DNA of 34,519 nt, from NCBI GenBank assembly GCA_900551455.1, contig URVV01000013.1:1-34519 (forward strand), read 5' to 3'. Every line of letters begins with the position of its first letter. The first letter of the stretch is position 1. A program made the position numbers and the translations under genes. Under the pieces are notes generated by a model, which worked only from the letters and a program-made list of their open reading frames with translations, was not told where the DNA came from and did no database searches. This document shows positions 5,470 to 13,023 of the stretch, one piece after another. This stretch comes from an uncultured Mycoplasmatota bacterium (GTDB lineage: Bacteria > Bacillota_I > Bacilli_A > RF39 > UBA660).

Positions 5470-8280
5470 TTGAAAAGAAAAATTCTTAAATACACTTTAA
5501 TTGGTGTATTTTTATTTGTGTCTTTTTTAGGTATTAAAGAAGTTCATGCAGAAAAATATACAGGACAAGCTATTTGGCCATCAGAACATATTTCTAACAT
5601 TTTTATAAGAAAATATAGAAATGATGGCTATATAAAATATCAACAAGCAAGATTTATGAGAAGAAGTGAAGACAATGCTTTTATGTATTGTTTACAACCA
5701 TTTGTAGATATTGATAATAATTTACCTTATTACAATATAGCAAGAAGTGATTTTGCAAGTGTTTTAAATATAACAGAAGAACAATGGGATAGAATAGCTT
5801 TACTTGCATATTATGGCTATCAATATAATGAAAATGGTTTTAATCATTCTAACAATAAATGGTATGCAATAACTCAATTAATGATTTGGAGAACTATTGA
5901 ACCACAAAATAAATTTGTTTTTACTGATACTTTAAATGGTAAAGATTTACCAAATAAGTTTGCTGATGAAATTGCTGAAATGGATATGTTGGTTAAAAAT
6001 CATTATACTAGACCTAATTTTAATATTTCTGATTTATCAATACCACTTGGACAAAGTAAAACACTAACAGATTCAAATGATGTTTTAAAATATTTTAAAG
6101 TTTCATCAACTGAAAATGTTAATGCTAAAATTGAAGGTAATAATTTAATTTTAACAGCTACTGGAATTGGTAAAGCAAAAGTAAACTTAGTAAAAAATGC
6201 AACAAAACATTCAGCACCACCTATAGTATATTTTAAAGATGGATCACAGAATGTTATGAGAGTAGGATATTATGATCCACTTCCTGCATTATTTAATTTA
6301 GATGTTATTGGTGGAAGAGTAGAAATATATAAACTTGATAGTGAAACTAAAGAAAGTTTTCCTCAGGGAAATGCTAGTTTAGAAAATGCTATCTATGGAA
6401 TATATACTACTAATAATGAAAAAATAGGAGAGTTAAAAACAGATTCTAATGGATATGCAATAAGTGATTATTTGCCAAGTTTAGGAGAATTTTATATTAA
6501 GGAAATAACTCCAAGCAAAGGTTATACTTTAGACAAAAATAAATATTCATTTATACTTAATGAGAATGTATTACTTGAAAGTTTAGATGTATATGAAAAA
6601 GTAAAAGAAACAAATCTTACTTTATTTAAAGTTTTTGCAAATTCAAAAACAGGTATATTAACTCCAGAACCTAATGTAACTTTTGAGGTATATTTAAATA
6701 ATTGTAATTATAGACCTATGTTAAGAAGTAGTAACAAATTAAGAGAAAAAAATAACAATGTTTGTTTAGTTAATGAAATTACTACTGATAAAAATGGTTA
6801 TGCAGAAATTAAACTTCCTTATGGTAGTTATACATTTAAACAAATAACTAGTACACCAAATTATGAAAAAGTAGATGATTTTGAGTTTGTTGTAGGTGAT
6901 AATACTGATTCTAATACATATAAGTTAATTTCAAATGCTGAAATAACTGCTAAATTAAAAGTAATTAAAGTTGATAAAGATACAGGAGAGGTTATTCCAA
7001 GAAGTGGAATATCTTTTAAAATTAAATCACTTGCTAGTAATGATTATGTTTGTCAAACTGTAACGTATCCTAAAGCAGAAACTTTATGTGAATTTAAAAC
7101 AGATTCTAATGGAGTATTAATTACACCATATCCTTTAATCTCTGGAAAATATAAATTAGAAGAGGTAGATCAAGTTATTGATGGTTATTTGTGGAATAAA
7201 GAATCACAAGAATTTGAAATAGGGGAAAACTCTAACTTAATTAAAGATGATAAGTATGGTGTATTATTTGAAACTAAGTTTGAAAATAAAGCAGTTAAAG
7301 GACTTATTGAAATACATAAAAAAGGTGAAAAATTAGTTATTAATGATAATAAGTTTTCTTATGATGAAATATCACTTGAAAAGGTAAAATATGGACTTTA
7401 TGATGAGAATAAAAAGTTAGTTCAAGAAGTAACAACTGATTCAAATGGATATGCTAAAATTGAGAACTTAAAACTAGGTAAATATTTCTTAAAAGAATTA
7501 GAAACAAATGATAATCATGTAATTGATTCTAAGGAATATGAAGTAGAACTTAAATACAAAGATCAATACACAGCAGTAATATCTAAAGTATTTAATTTCG
7601 CAAATAAATTATCTAAAGGAAAATTAGAATTTAATAAAACAGATTTTACAACATCAGATACTATTCCAAATACTAAAATTGAGATTTATTTAAATGATGA
7701 TGAAGAAAAACTTATTGGTGAATATATAACTGATAAAGATGGTAAAGTTATTATTGATAATTTACCAGCAGGACATAAATACTTTATTTTAGAAAAAGAA
7801 GCTCCAAAAGGATATATTTTAAATACTGATAAAATTGAATTTGAAATTAAGGAAAATGGAGAAATAATAAAATCTGAAATGACTAATACAAAAATAAAGT
7901 CTAAAATAGTAATTAATAAGGTAGATTCTGACAATAATCCACTAGCTGGAGTAGTTATTGGTATTTATGATTTAAATGATAATTTACTAGATGAATATAC
8001 TACTGATGAAAATGGTATTATTGAAGTAGAGTTAGAATATGGAAGTTATTATTATAAAGAAATTTCAACACTAGAAAATTATATTTTGAATAATGATAAA
8101 AATTATTTTAAAGTAGAAAAGGATGGTGAGGTAATAACATCTACTTTAGTTAATAATTTAGAAGAAGTAGAAGTACCTAATACTAATTTAAATAAAGATT
8201 ATACTAAATATATTATTTCTTTATCAATCGGTCTAGTAGGATTGGGGATAATTATATATGAAAAGAAGAAAAGAAAATAA
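5470..8280 (+). CDS. Thioester-domain / Cna-B-repeat surface adhesin with sortase signal
   Basis: 936 aa. The signal peptide covers residues 1-27 (basic start, hydrophobic core, cut near VHA). A thioester domain follows, with Cys74 in MYCLQP and Gln136 in AITQLMIW (the TQxA-type motif). This internal Cys-Gln bond lets Gram-positive adhesins attach covalently to host or cell surfaces. Residues from about 280 to 895 hold about six SpaA/Cna-B-type repeats with recurring TTDxNGYA and GxYxxKE motifs, some probably stabilised by Lys-Asn/Asp isopeptide bonds. The C-terminus has the sorting pentapeptide VPNTN (902-906), a membrane helix and a KKKRK tail. The start is TTG, fixed by AAAGGAGG at 5454-5461 and the signal peptide. 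The last 23 bases overlap the sortase gene, which probably anchors this protein. It likely promotes mating contact or colonisation (inference). Confidence 0.9.
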   Translation: MKRKILKYTLIGVFLFVSFLGIKEVHAEKYTGQAIWPSEHISNIFIRKYRNDGYIKYQQARFMRRSEDNAFMYCLQPFVDIDNNLPYYNIARSDFASVLNITEEQWDRIALLAYYGYQYNENGFNHSNNKWYAITQLMIWRTIEPQNKFVFTDTLNGKDLPNKFADEIAEMDMLVKNHYTRPNFNISDLSIPLGQSKTLTDSNDVLKYFKVSSTENVNAKIEGNNLILTATGIGKAKVNLVKNATKHSAPPIVYFKDGSQNVMRVGYYDPLPALFNLDVIGGRVEIYKLDSETKESFPQGNASLENAIYGIYTTNNEKIGELKTDSNGYAISDYLPSLGEFYIKEITPSKGYTLDKNKYSFILNENVLLESLDVYEKVKETNLTLFKVFANSKTGILTPEPNVTFEVYLNNCNYRPMLRSSNKLREKNNNVCLVNEITTDKNGYAEIKLPYGSYTFKQITSTPNYEKVDDFEFVVGDNTDSNTYKLISNAEITAKLKVIKVDKDTGEVIPRSGISFKIKSLASNDYVCQTVTYPKAETLCEFKTDSNGVLITPYPLISGKYKLEEVDQVIDGYLWNKESQEFEIGENSNLIKDDKYGVLFETKFENKAVKGLIEIHKKGEKLVINDNKFSYDEISLEKVKYGLYDENKKLVQEVTTDSNGYAKIENLKLGKYFLKELETNDNHVIDSKEYEVELKYKDQYTAVISKVFNFANKLSKGKLEFNKTDFTTSDTIPNTKIEIYLNDDEEKLIGEYITDKDGKVIIDNLPAGHKYFILEKEAPKGYILNTDKIEFEIKENGEIIKSEMTNTKIKSKIVINKVDSDNNPLAGVVIGIYDLNDNLLDEYTTDENGIIEVELEYGSYYYKEISTLENYILNNDKNYFKVEKDGEVITSTLVNNLEEVEVPNTNLNKDYTKYIISLSIGLVGLGIIIYEKKKRK

Positions 8281-8890
8281 GATTATTTTACTAATCGGAA
8301 TATTTCTTATTATTTTTTCTATTTTTTTAGTTTCTTTAGATATTTATAAAAGTACAAAGAAAGAAGTTGAAGAAGTAAAGATGGTAGATGACTTCTTTAT
8401 AGAAGAAGAACACTCTGAGGAAAATATTCCTCAAGAGCAACCAAAAGAGGAAGATAGCAAAAAATCTTCCTCACCATCTTATAATTATATTGCTATTCTT
8501 GAAATACCAAGTATAGATTTAAAAAGAGGACTTGTTGATTACAATAGTAGATATAATAATGTTAAATATAATATACAAATAATTGAACATTCACAAATGC
8601 CTAATGTTGAAAATAGTAATTTAATACTAGCAGGTCATAATGGAACTAGTGGTGTTTCATTTTTTAGAAATATATATAAATTAAAAGAAGATTCACTAAT
8701 TTATATTTATTATGATGGAATTAAATATATTTATAAACTTAATAATTCTTATGATACATCTAAAGATGGTAAAGTTGAAATAGTTAGAAATAGATATAAA
8801 AATACAATTACGCTTATTACTTGTAAGAGGGGTACAAAAGATAAACAAACCATCTTTATAGGATACTTAGTTGATAAGGTGGATTATTAG
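8258..8890 (+). CDS. Sortase family transpeptidase
   Basis: 210 aa: membrane helix at about residues 9-28, a Glu/Ser-rich linker (40-72), then the sortase beta barrel. Catalytic His127 is in LAGHNGTSG and Cys189 in TLITCKRG. Where other sortases have the third catalytic residue, Arg, before the last strand, this protein reads DKQTIFIGYL, with Gln197. Lys or Arg nearby may substitute, or this is a divergent subfamily. Sortases cut surface proteins at a C-terminal pentapeptide and link them to the cell wall or to other pilins. The overlap with the adhesin gene and its VPNTN signal point to a dedicated pair. The end overlaps the next gene by one base. Confidence 0.87.
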   Translation: MKRRKENKIILLIGIFLIIFSIFLVSLDIYKSTKKEVEEVKMVDDFFIEEEHSEENIPQEQPKEEDSKKSSSPSYNYIAILEIPSIDLKRGLVDYNSRYNNVKYNIQIIEHSQMPNVENSNLILAGHNGTSGVSFFRNIYKLKEDSLIYIYYDGIKYIYKLNNSYDTSKDGKVEIVRNRYKNTITLITCKRGTKDKQTIFIGYLVDKVDY

Positions 8891-9174
8891 TGTATGAGAA
8901 ATATTCTAAGATACCTTTATCAATTAAAAATGATACAAAGTTAAGTAGCAATGCAAAATTATTATATGGAGATATTCAACTATTATGTTATAAGAATGGT
9001 TATTGTTTTGCTACTAATAAATATCTTGCAGAAAACCTTAATGTTACTCCTAGAACAATAATTAGATTGTTAAGTGAACTTGAAGAAGAAAAGTATATTA
9101 TTATTGAGTATAACCGTAATGTTAGAAAAATATTTTTACCTTTGTCAGGGTGTGATGAAAATGTCACAGTGTGA
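8890..9174 (+). CDS. HTH_36-type winged-helix protein, replication initiator-like
   Basis: 94 aa starting at GTG, one base into the sortase stop codon. It matches the HTH_36 pattern: a start like YEKYSKIPLSIKNDTKLSSN, then AKLLYGDIQLLCYKNGYCFA, then the recognition part NVTPRTIIRLLSELEEEKYI. Such proteins are replication-organiser or RepA-like initiators of plasmids, phages and ICEs, acting on an origin near or in their own gene. The C-terminal end runs into four DNA repeats (9148-9230). After the stop, other frames continue the same peptide theme (DDFVHQGVMKMSI), so a longer repetitive tail may have been lost by frameshift and stop. The DNA-binding fold is likely; the replication role is inferred. 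Confidence 0.75.
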   Translation: MYEKYSKIPLSIKNDTKLSSNAKLLYGDIQLLCYKNGYCFATNKYLAENLNVTPRTIIRLLSELEEEKYIIIEYNRNVRKIFLPLSGCDENVTV

Positions 9175-9230
9175 TGATTTTGTCCATCAGGGTGTGATGA
9201 AAATGTCCATCTAGGGGTGATGATTTTGTC
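9148..9230 (+). repeat. Four iteron-like repeats
   Basis: Four tandem copies share GTGATGA(AAA/TTT)TGTC, with GTGATGA starting at 9152, 9171, 9194 and 9217 (spacings 19, 23 and 23 bp). Some copies have GTGA...TCAC dyad symmetry. They overlap the end of the HTH_36 gene and lie directly left of a highly AT-rich tract. This is the usual layout of initiator binding sites beside an unwinding region. They may equally be the coding trace of a repetitive protein tail. Confidence 0.6.
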
Positions 9231-9321
9231 ACACATAATATAATAATATAATATAAAGAATTAATATAACAAGAATATAAATAATAATTTAAATTAGTAT
9301 AAATATTTATACAGAAAGGAT
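9231..9321. other. AT-rich tract next to the iterons, possible origin unwinding region
   Basis: About 90 bp composed almost wholly of A and T (runs such as ATAATATAATAATATAAT), with no gene. Its place between the iteron-like repeats and the SSB-like gene suits a DNA-unwinding element. No promoter stands out. Confidence 0.4.
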
Positions 9322-9327
9322 TTGATT

Positions 9328-9783
9328 ATGAATGGTATAGATTATAATGAAGTTATTATATCTGGAAATATAAATGTTATTAAGGATATAAATGAAGATG
9401 ATAAATATGTTAAATTTAGTATTGTATCTAAAAAATATTCAAACAATTCTAATAGTAAAGTATATATAAGTTTAAATATATCAAGAGATCTATATTATGA
9501 GAATCTTGATTATTTTTTTGTAAATAATAAAGTATTTATTAAAGGATATTTGAATTCTTATTCTGTTAATAATAGAATGCAAAATTTTATTACTGTAACA
9601 AAAATATCTGATAATTATGATGATATTATTAACTGTAGAAAAAGTCCTCGTATTAGATATGATTCAGATGGTGTTATGGTTTGGAATGGAAAGAGATGTG
9701 AATCTAAAGAACCTACTGAAGAAGAAAAAAGAGAAATGGAAGAAATTTTAAAAGAATTTGGAGGAGATACTTATGGGTTATAG
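9328..9783 (+). CDS. Divergent single-stranded DNA-binding (OB-fold) protein
   Basis: About 151 aa. The first 100 residues follow an SSB-like OB-fold: NEVIISGNINVIKDI, YVKFSIVSKKY, VYISLNIS, NNKVFIKGYLNSYSVNNRM, QNFITVTKI. The C-terminal part is acidic, but the tail lacks the classic DDDIPF. It probably coats single strands produced by rolling-circle replication or transfer. The start at 9328 is chosen because AAAGGA lies 8 bases upstream; TTG at 9322 is too close to it. The end overlaps the next gene. A second, more typical SSB is encoded at 10626. Confidence 0.65.
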   Translation: MNGIDYNEVIISGNINVIKDINEDDKYVKFSIVSKKYSNNSNSKVYISLNISRDLYYENLDYFFVNNKVFIKGYLNSYSVNNRMQNFITVTKISDNYDDIINCRKSPRIRYDSDGVMVWNGKRCESKEPTEEEKREMEEILKEFGGDTYGL

Positions 9784-10204
9784 ATCTGAAGTTAGAATTA
9801 TGACAACTAAAAAGGGCTTTAAAGAATTAAATAAATATGTAAAAAATTATTTAAGTAATCTAGAACATGGTGATTATAACTTACTAGATAATTTAAAATT
9901 CAAAGCTGAAAACGATTATGCAGTTTATTTTGGATGGAGTTGGATTAAGTGGTATGGAAGTTATCAAAGTGTTGAAGCTATTGAATCAGGACTCAATCAT
10001 TTAAAAGATAACGAAATGTCTTATCGTTTTGCGAGGATTGGAGAAAATTATGATGACTATGAAGAATGTAGTTATGAAAGTGAAAATGAAGAAGAACAAG
10101 ATTTAGAATATCCATCAGTAATTAGAGAATTTGATGATTCTTATGTTATTGAAGAAATGGGAAGAGTAAGTCTTGTTAAAGAATTTGAGGGTAATGAAAT
10201 ATGA
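9773..10204 (+). CDS. Unknown ICE/phage-type protein beginning MGYRSEV
   Basis: 143 aa. The start at 9773 has GGAGGAG just upstream and overlaps the preceding gene. The MGYRSEVRIMTT opening, the aromatic GWSWIKWYGSY stretch and the acidic middle resemble conserved hypothetical proteins of phages and conjugative elements. They are thought to be cytoplasmic and have no assigned activity. There is no signal or membrane segment. It sits in the replication cluster between SSB-like and DUF3846 genes. Confidence 0.65.
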   Translation: MGYRSEVRIMTTKKGFKELNKYVKNYLSNLEHGDYNLLDNLKFKAENDYAVYFGWSWIKWYGSYQSVEAIESGLNHLKDNEMSYRFARIGENYDDYEECSYESENEEEQDLEYPSVIREFDDSYVIEEMGRVSLVKEFEGNEI

Positions 10205-10219
10205 AAGGAGGGGATTTAG

Positions 10220-10603
10220 ATGGAGAAAAAACTTAGAGCATTACTTGTAAAAGAAAATGAATTACCAGTTGAAGTAGAAATTCCTAATACATTAAATTCA
10301 TTACAAAAGCAAGTAGAGGGTTATATAGAATATTATTATATACCTGATACAGAAGATGCTGTTATTATTTGTAATGAAGAAGGTAAAATCAATGGTATGG
10401 GTCCAAACAGAGAGGTAGGAAGAGATATAATCTTCGGACCTTTTTTAATTGTTGGAGATGACTATGAACAAGGTGAAACAATTTCATTGACTGATGAACA
10501 AGTTTCTAAGTATAAAGAAATATTTAATGAAAAGTCTATTGAAAAGACTTATGAAAAAATAACAAAAATAAAATTAGGTATTCACAATGAATATGAAATG
10601 TAA
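10220..10603 (+). CDS. DUF3846 family protein
   Basis: 127 aa with an AAAGGAGGGG ribosome site. The order of motifs fits DUF3846: a first strand KLRALLVKENELPVEVEIPN, then LQKQVEGYIEYYYI, then AVIICNEEGKINGMGPNR, then IIFGPFLIVGDD and a final SLTDEQVSKYKEIF helix. The family is common in Tn1549-like ICEs and phages; its function is unknown. It is cytoplasmic by sequence. Confidence 0.8.
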   Translation: MEKKLRALLVKENELPVEVEIPNTLNSLQKQVEGYIEYYYIPDTEDAVIICNEEGKINGMGPNREVGRDIIFGPFLIVGDDYEQGETISLTDEQVSKYKEIFNEKSIEKTYEKITKIKLGIHNEYEM

Positions 10604-10625
10604 GAAAGGATAAGGTGATATTATA

Positions 10626-10979
10626 GTGAATAATTATATGTGTGTTGGAAGACTTGTTAGTGATCCAGAGGTAAAGGAATTAGAAAATAGTAAGAAAGTT
10701 ACAAACATAACTATTGCTATTCCAAGAAGTTATAAAAACTCTGATGGAGAATATGAAACTGATTTTGTTGATTGTACTATTTGGAACAACATGGCAGAAT
10801 CAACTTCAGAATATTGCAAAAAAGGAGACATGATAGGAGTTAAAGGCAGACTAGAAACTAGTGTTTACGAAAAAGAAAATGGCGAGAAAGCTAAAAGAAC
10901 TAGTGTAATTGCTGAAAAAATAAGTTTCATATCTTCTAGGGCAAAGGATATTAATAATTCTGAACCTGAAATTGCTTAA
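10626..10979 (+). CDS. ssb: Single-stranded DNA-binding protein
   Basis: 117 aa OB-fold SSB. It has the typical opening NNYMCVGRLVSDPEVKEL, then VTNITIAIPRSYKN, ETDFVDCTIWNNMAE, YCKKGDMIGVKGRLETSVYE and the last strand TSVIAEKISFI. The tail is short and lacks the full acidic tip. The GTG start is supported by AAGGTGAT upstream. It probably protects DNA during ICE replication or transfer. It is the last gene before a terminator and the transfer operon. Confidence 0.9.
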   Translation: MNNYMCVGRLVSDPEVKELENSKKVTNITIAIPRSYKNSDGEYETDFVDCTIWNNMAESTSEYCKKGDMIGVKGRLETSVYEKENGEKAKRTSVIAEKISFISSRAKDINNSEPEIA

Positions 10980-11003
10980 GAGGTAGATTTTTCTACCTCT
11001 TTT
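10979..11003 (+). terminator. Rho-independent terminator after ssb
   Basis: Stem AGAGGTAGA (10979-10987) / TCTACCTCT (10992-11000) with a TTTT loop and a short U tract. It partly isolates the replication genes from the transfer genes. Confidence 0.75.
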
Positions 11004-11028
11004 ATATATTAGATTGGAGGAATGATAT

Positions 11029-11070
11029 ATGAATAAAAATAAAAAAGTAAGAGGTATTTCTATTGCCTAA
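11029..11070 (+). CDS. 13-codon leader peptide overlapping the VirB2-like start
   Basis: ATG at 11029 follows a perfect GGAGG (11016-11020) and encodes MNKNKKVRGISIA, then stop. Its last eight bases overlap the TTG start of the next gene, whose GAGGT ribosome site (11051-11055) lies inside the leader. Translation of the leader would affect ribosome access to the VirB2-like gene, so translational coupling is likely. Expression is inferred. Confidence 0.45.
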   Translation: MNKNKKVRGISIA

Positions 11071-11377
11071 ACTTATGCTAAATACCATAGGTGAAAAACT
11101 TAGTGGTAGTGTAAGTTTATTAAAAATTGATAAATTAGATGGGGGTAATTATAATATTGATTCAATTATTAAAGCTATTCAAACGTTTTCAAATTGGGCT
11201 TTAAGAGTAGGTATAGCACTAGCAGGTGTTTCACTTATTATTGGATTTATATTATATGCTGTAGCAGATGTAGATCAAAAACAAAGAGTTAAGCAAAGAA
11301 TTATTCAAACTATGTTTGGTATAATTGGTATTATTTTAGCAATATCTATTGTTAATCTAATTATTGATTTATTTTAG
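11063..11377 (+). CDS. VirB2/TrbC-like small membrane protein of the transfer apparatus
   Basis: 104 aa. After about 45 hydrophilic residues there are two membrane helices, about residues 45-67 (LRVGIALAGVSLIIGFILYAV) and 82-103 (MFGIIGIILAISIVNLII), split by a short basic loop (DQKQRVKQR). This is the pilin-like VirB2/TrbC layout, and the protein precedes the VirB6-like gene as in other Gram-positive type IV systems. The TTG start suits GAGGT; ATG at 11075 is the alternative. Confidence 0.75.
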   Translation: MPKLMLNTIGEKLSGSVSLLKIDKLDGGNYNIDSIIKAIQTFSNWALRVGIALAGVSLIIGFILYAVADVDQKQRVKQRIIQTMFGIIGIILAISIVNLIIDLF

Positions 11378-11385
11378 GAGGAAAA

Positions 11386-12747
11386 ATGTTATTAAAAGCA
11401 TTAGACCTTTTAAGAAGATTGGGTTGGGGAATAATTAATTTTATTTACAATTTAATTGATACTTTGTTTGATGTATTAAAATCACTTAATGCTTATAATA
11501 TTATAGATAGTGTCGCAGATAATTCATTATTTTCTAATTTTCATAAAGGAATAATAGCAATCGCAATAACCTTATTAGGTTTATTTGCATTATTTAAGTT
11601 TGTTATGAAAATACTTGAACCAGACGAGGGATTATCAATACAACAACTTGTAACAGAAATTTTTAAATCAACATTATTTGTATTGCTTTCGGTTTTTTTA
11701 TTTGCAGAAGTTTCAACATTTTCTATTAAGTTGAGTAGTTGGACAGCAAATATCTTCTCTAGTAATGAAGTAACTATATCAGATAACATGTTAACAATGT
11801 TTGTTGATTATACTGATCAATATAAGGTAAGTGATGAATTTCAAGCAGAAGATTATGAAAAATATATTAAGGATGATTCGTTTACAAATGCTCAAAAATA
11901 TAATGATAAATTTGTAACCAATTCTAAATGGATATTACCTGATGAGAAAGATTACAAATATAGTATAAATTGGATTCTTGCAATAATTGTTGGTGGTTTC
12001 TTTTTATATGCTTTATTTTTTAGTGGAATGATGTTAGCACGAAGGCAATTAGAATTTTTATTCTTATTTGTAATTAGTCCTGTAGTGTTTGCAACTTCAA
12101 TAGGAAATAAACAAAGAAGAAGTGCTGTAATAGAGCAATTAGTATCATTAATGCTTCAAGGTGCAGTTGTAATGTTAATTATAAGTCTAACTGGTATTGT
12201 TATGAAAGAAATAGCAGGAACAACATTCTTTGCTGATAATACATTTAAAGATATTTTAGTAAAATCACTAATGTATATTGGTGCAGGAACATTCTTATTA
12301 ACAGGATCACAAGTTGTTAATAGATTTATTGGTGGTAATGTATCTGCTAATAGTGGTAGAGAACAACTTATGAGTTTAATGGGATTTGGACATGCAATGA
12401 ATACAGCAACATCTGTAGTAGGTGGTACAGGACTTGGTGCTGGAATGTTTGGCTTAGGAGTTGCAACAAGTGGTGTTGGTCTTGTTGGTGGTAATAAAGC
12501 AGTTAAAGGCATAGGTAATGCTATTACAAACTATGGTAATAAATTATCCAATAGTGCTAATAATCCAAAAAGTACAATGGGAAAAATAGGAAACTTTATA
12601 TCAAAGACAGGAACTTCAATAGAACACAGCACACCATCAACACTAGGTAAAAACTTAAGACAAAGTGGTATGTCTAATATAAAAAGCTCTGTTAACAATT
12701 TAATGCCACAAAGAGCAATGTATAGAAATAGATATAAAAGTAGGTGA
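11386..12747 (+). CDS. VirB6/TrbL-like polytopic membrane protein of the conjugation channel
   Basis: 453 aa with a GGAGG ribosome site. At least six membrane segments are visible: about 54-75, 100-120, 195-217, 224-242, 255-275 and 295-312. A long extracellular loop lies between the second and third. The C-terminal 140 residues are Gly/Ser/Asn-rich (GGTGLGAGMFGLGVATSGVG) and end in a basic tail, as in the cytoplasmic tails of Gram-positive VirB6-like proteins. It forms part of the inner channel. It overlaps the next gene's ribosome site. Confidence 0.85.
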   Translation: MLLKALDLLRRLGWGIINFIYNLIDTLFDVLKSLNAYNIIDSVADNSLFSNFHKGIIAIAITLLGLFALFKFVMKILEPDEGLSIQQLVTEIFKSTLFVLLSVFLFAEVSTFSIKLSSWTANIFSSNEVTISDNMLTMFVDYTDQYKVSDEFQAEDYEKYIKDDSFTNAQKYNDKFVTNSKWILPDEKDYKYSINWILAIIVGGFFLYALFFSGMMLARRQLEFLFLFVISPVVFATSIGNKQRRSAVIEQLVSLMLQGAVVMLIISLTGIVMKEIAGTTFFADNTFKDILVKSLMYIGAGTFLLTGSQVVNRFIGGNVSANSGREQLMSLMGFGHAMNTATSVVGGTGLGAGMFGLGVATSGVGLVGGNKAVKGIGNAITNYGNKLSNSANNPKSTMGKIGNFISKTGTSIEHSTPSTLGKNLRQSGMSNIKSSVNNLMPQRAMYRNRYKSR

Positions 12748-12752
12748 TAATA

Positions 12753-13022
12753 ATGTATATAACAATAAATAGTATAAAAAAAACCTTAGGCAAATATATA
12801 GAACTAACAGATTTATATATAGGTATTCCTATGATTATGATTTTTCTAACATTATTTGCCTTTACATCACACAAATTGTTTTCAATTATTTTTTTAACAA
12901 TTTGTGTTTTTTTAATGATTCCAATTAACTTATCTAAAAAAAATAGAATGTATAAAGTATTGGGATTATTTTTTAAATATGTTTTTAAATGTAAAAATTA
13001 TATTTATATGAAAGAAAGGTAA
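12753..13022 (+). CDS. PrgI/VirB3-like small membrane protein
   Basis: 89 aa with two adjacent membrane helices at about residues 25-42 and 43-60, and a basic C-terminal half. Size, topology and position between VirB6-like and VirB4 genes match PrgI, the VirB3 counterpart of Gram-positive ICEs. The start at 12753 has AGGTGAT just upstream; the GTG at 12744 is too close to that site. Confidence 0.75.
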   Translation: MYITINSIKKTLGKYIELTDLYIGIPMIMIFLTLFAFTSHKLFSIIFLTICVFLMIPINLSKKNRMYKVLGLFFKYVFKCKNYIYMKER

Positions 13023-13023
13023 G

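Noticed and set aside
12156..12512. A 118-codon minus-strand open frame, rich in Pro and Thr
   Set aside because: It is the antisense shadow of the Gly/Ala-rich part of the VirB6-like gene and has no ribosome site or family.
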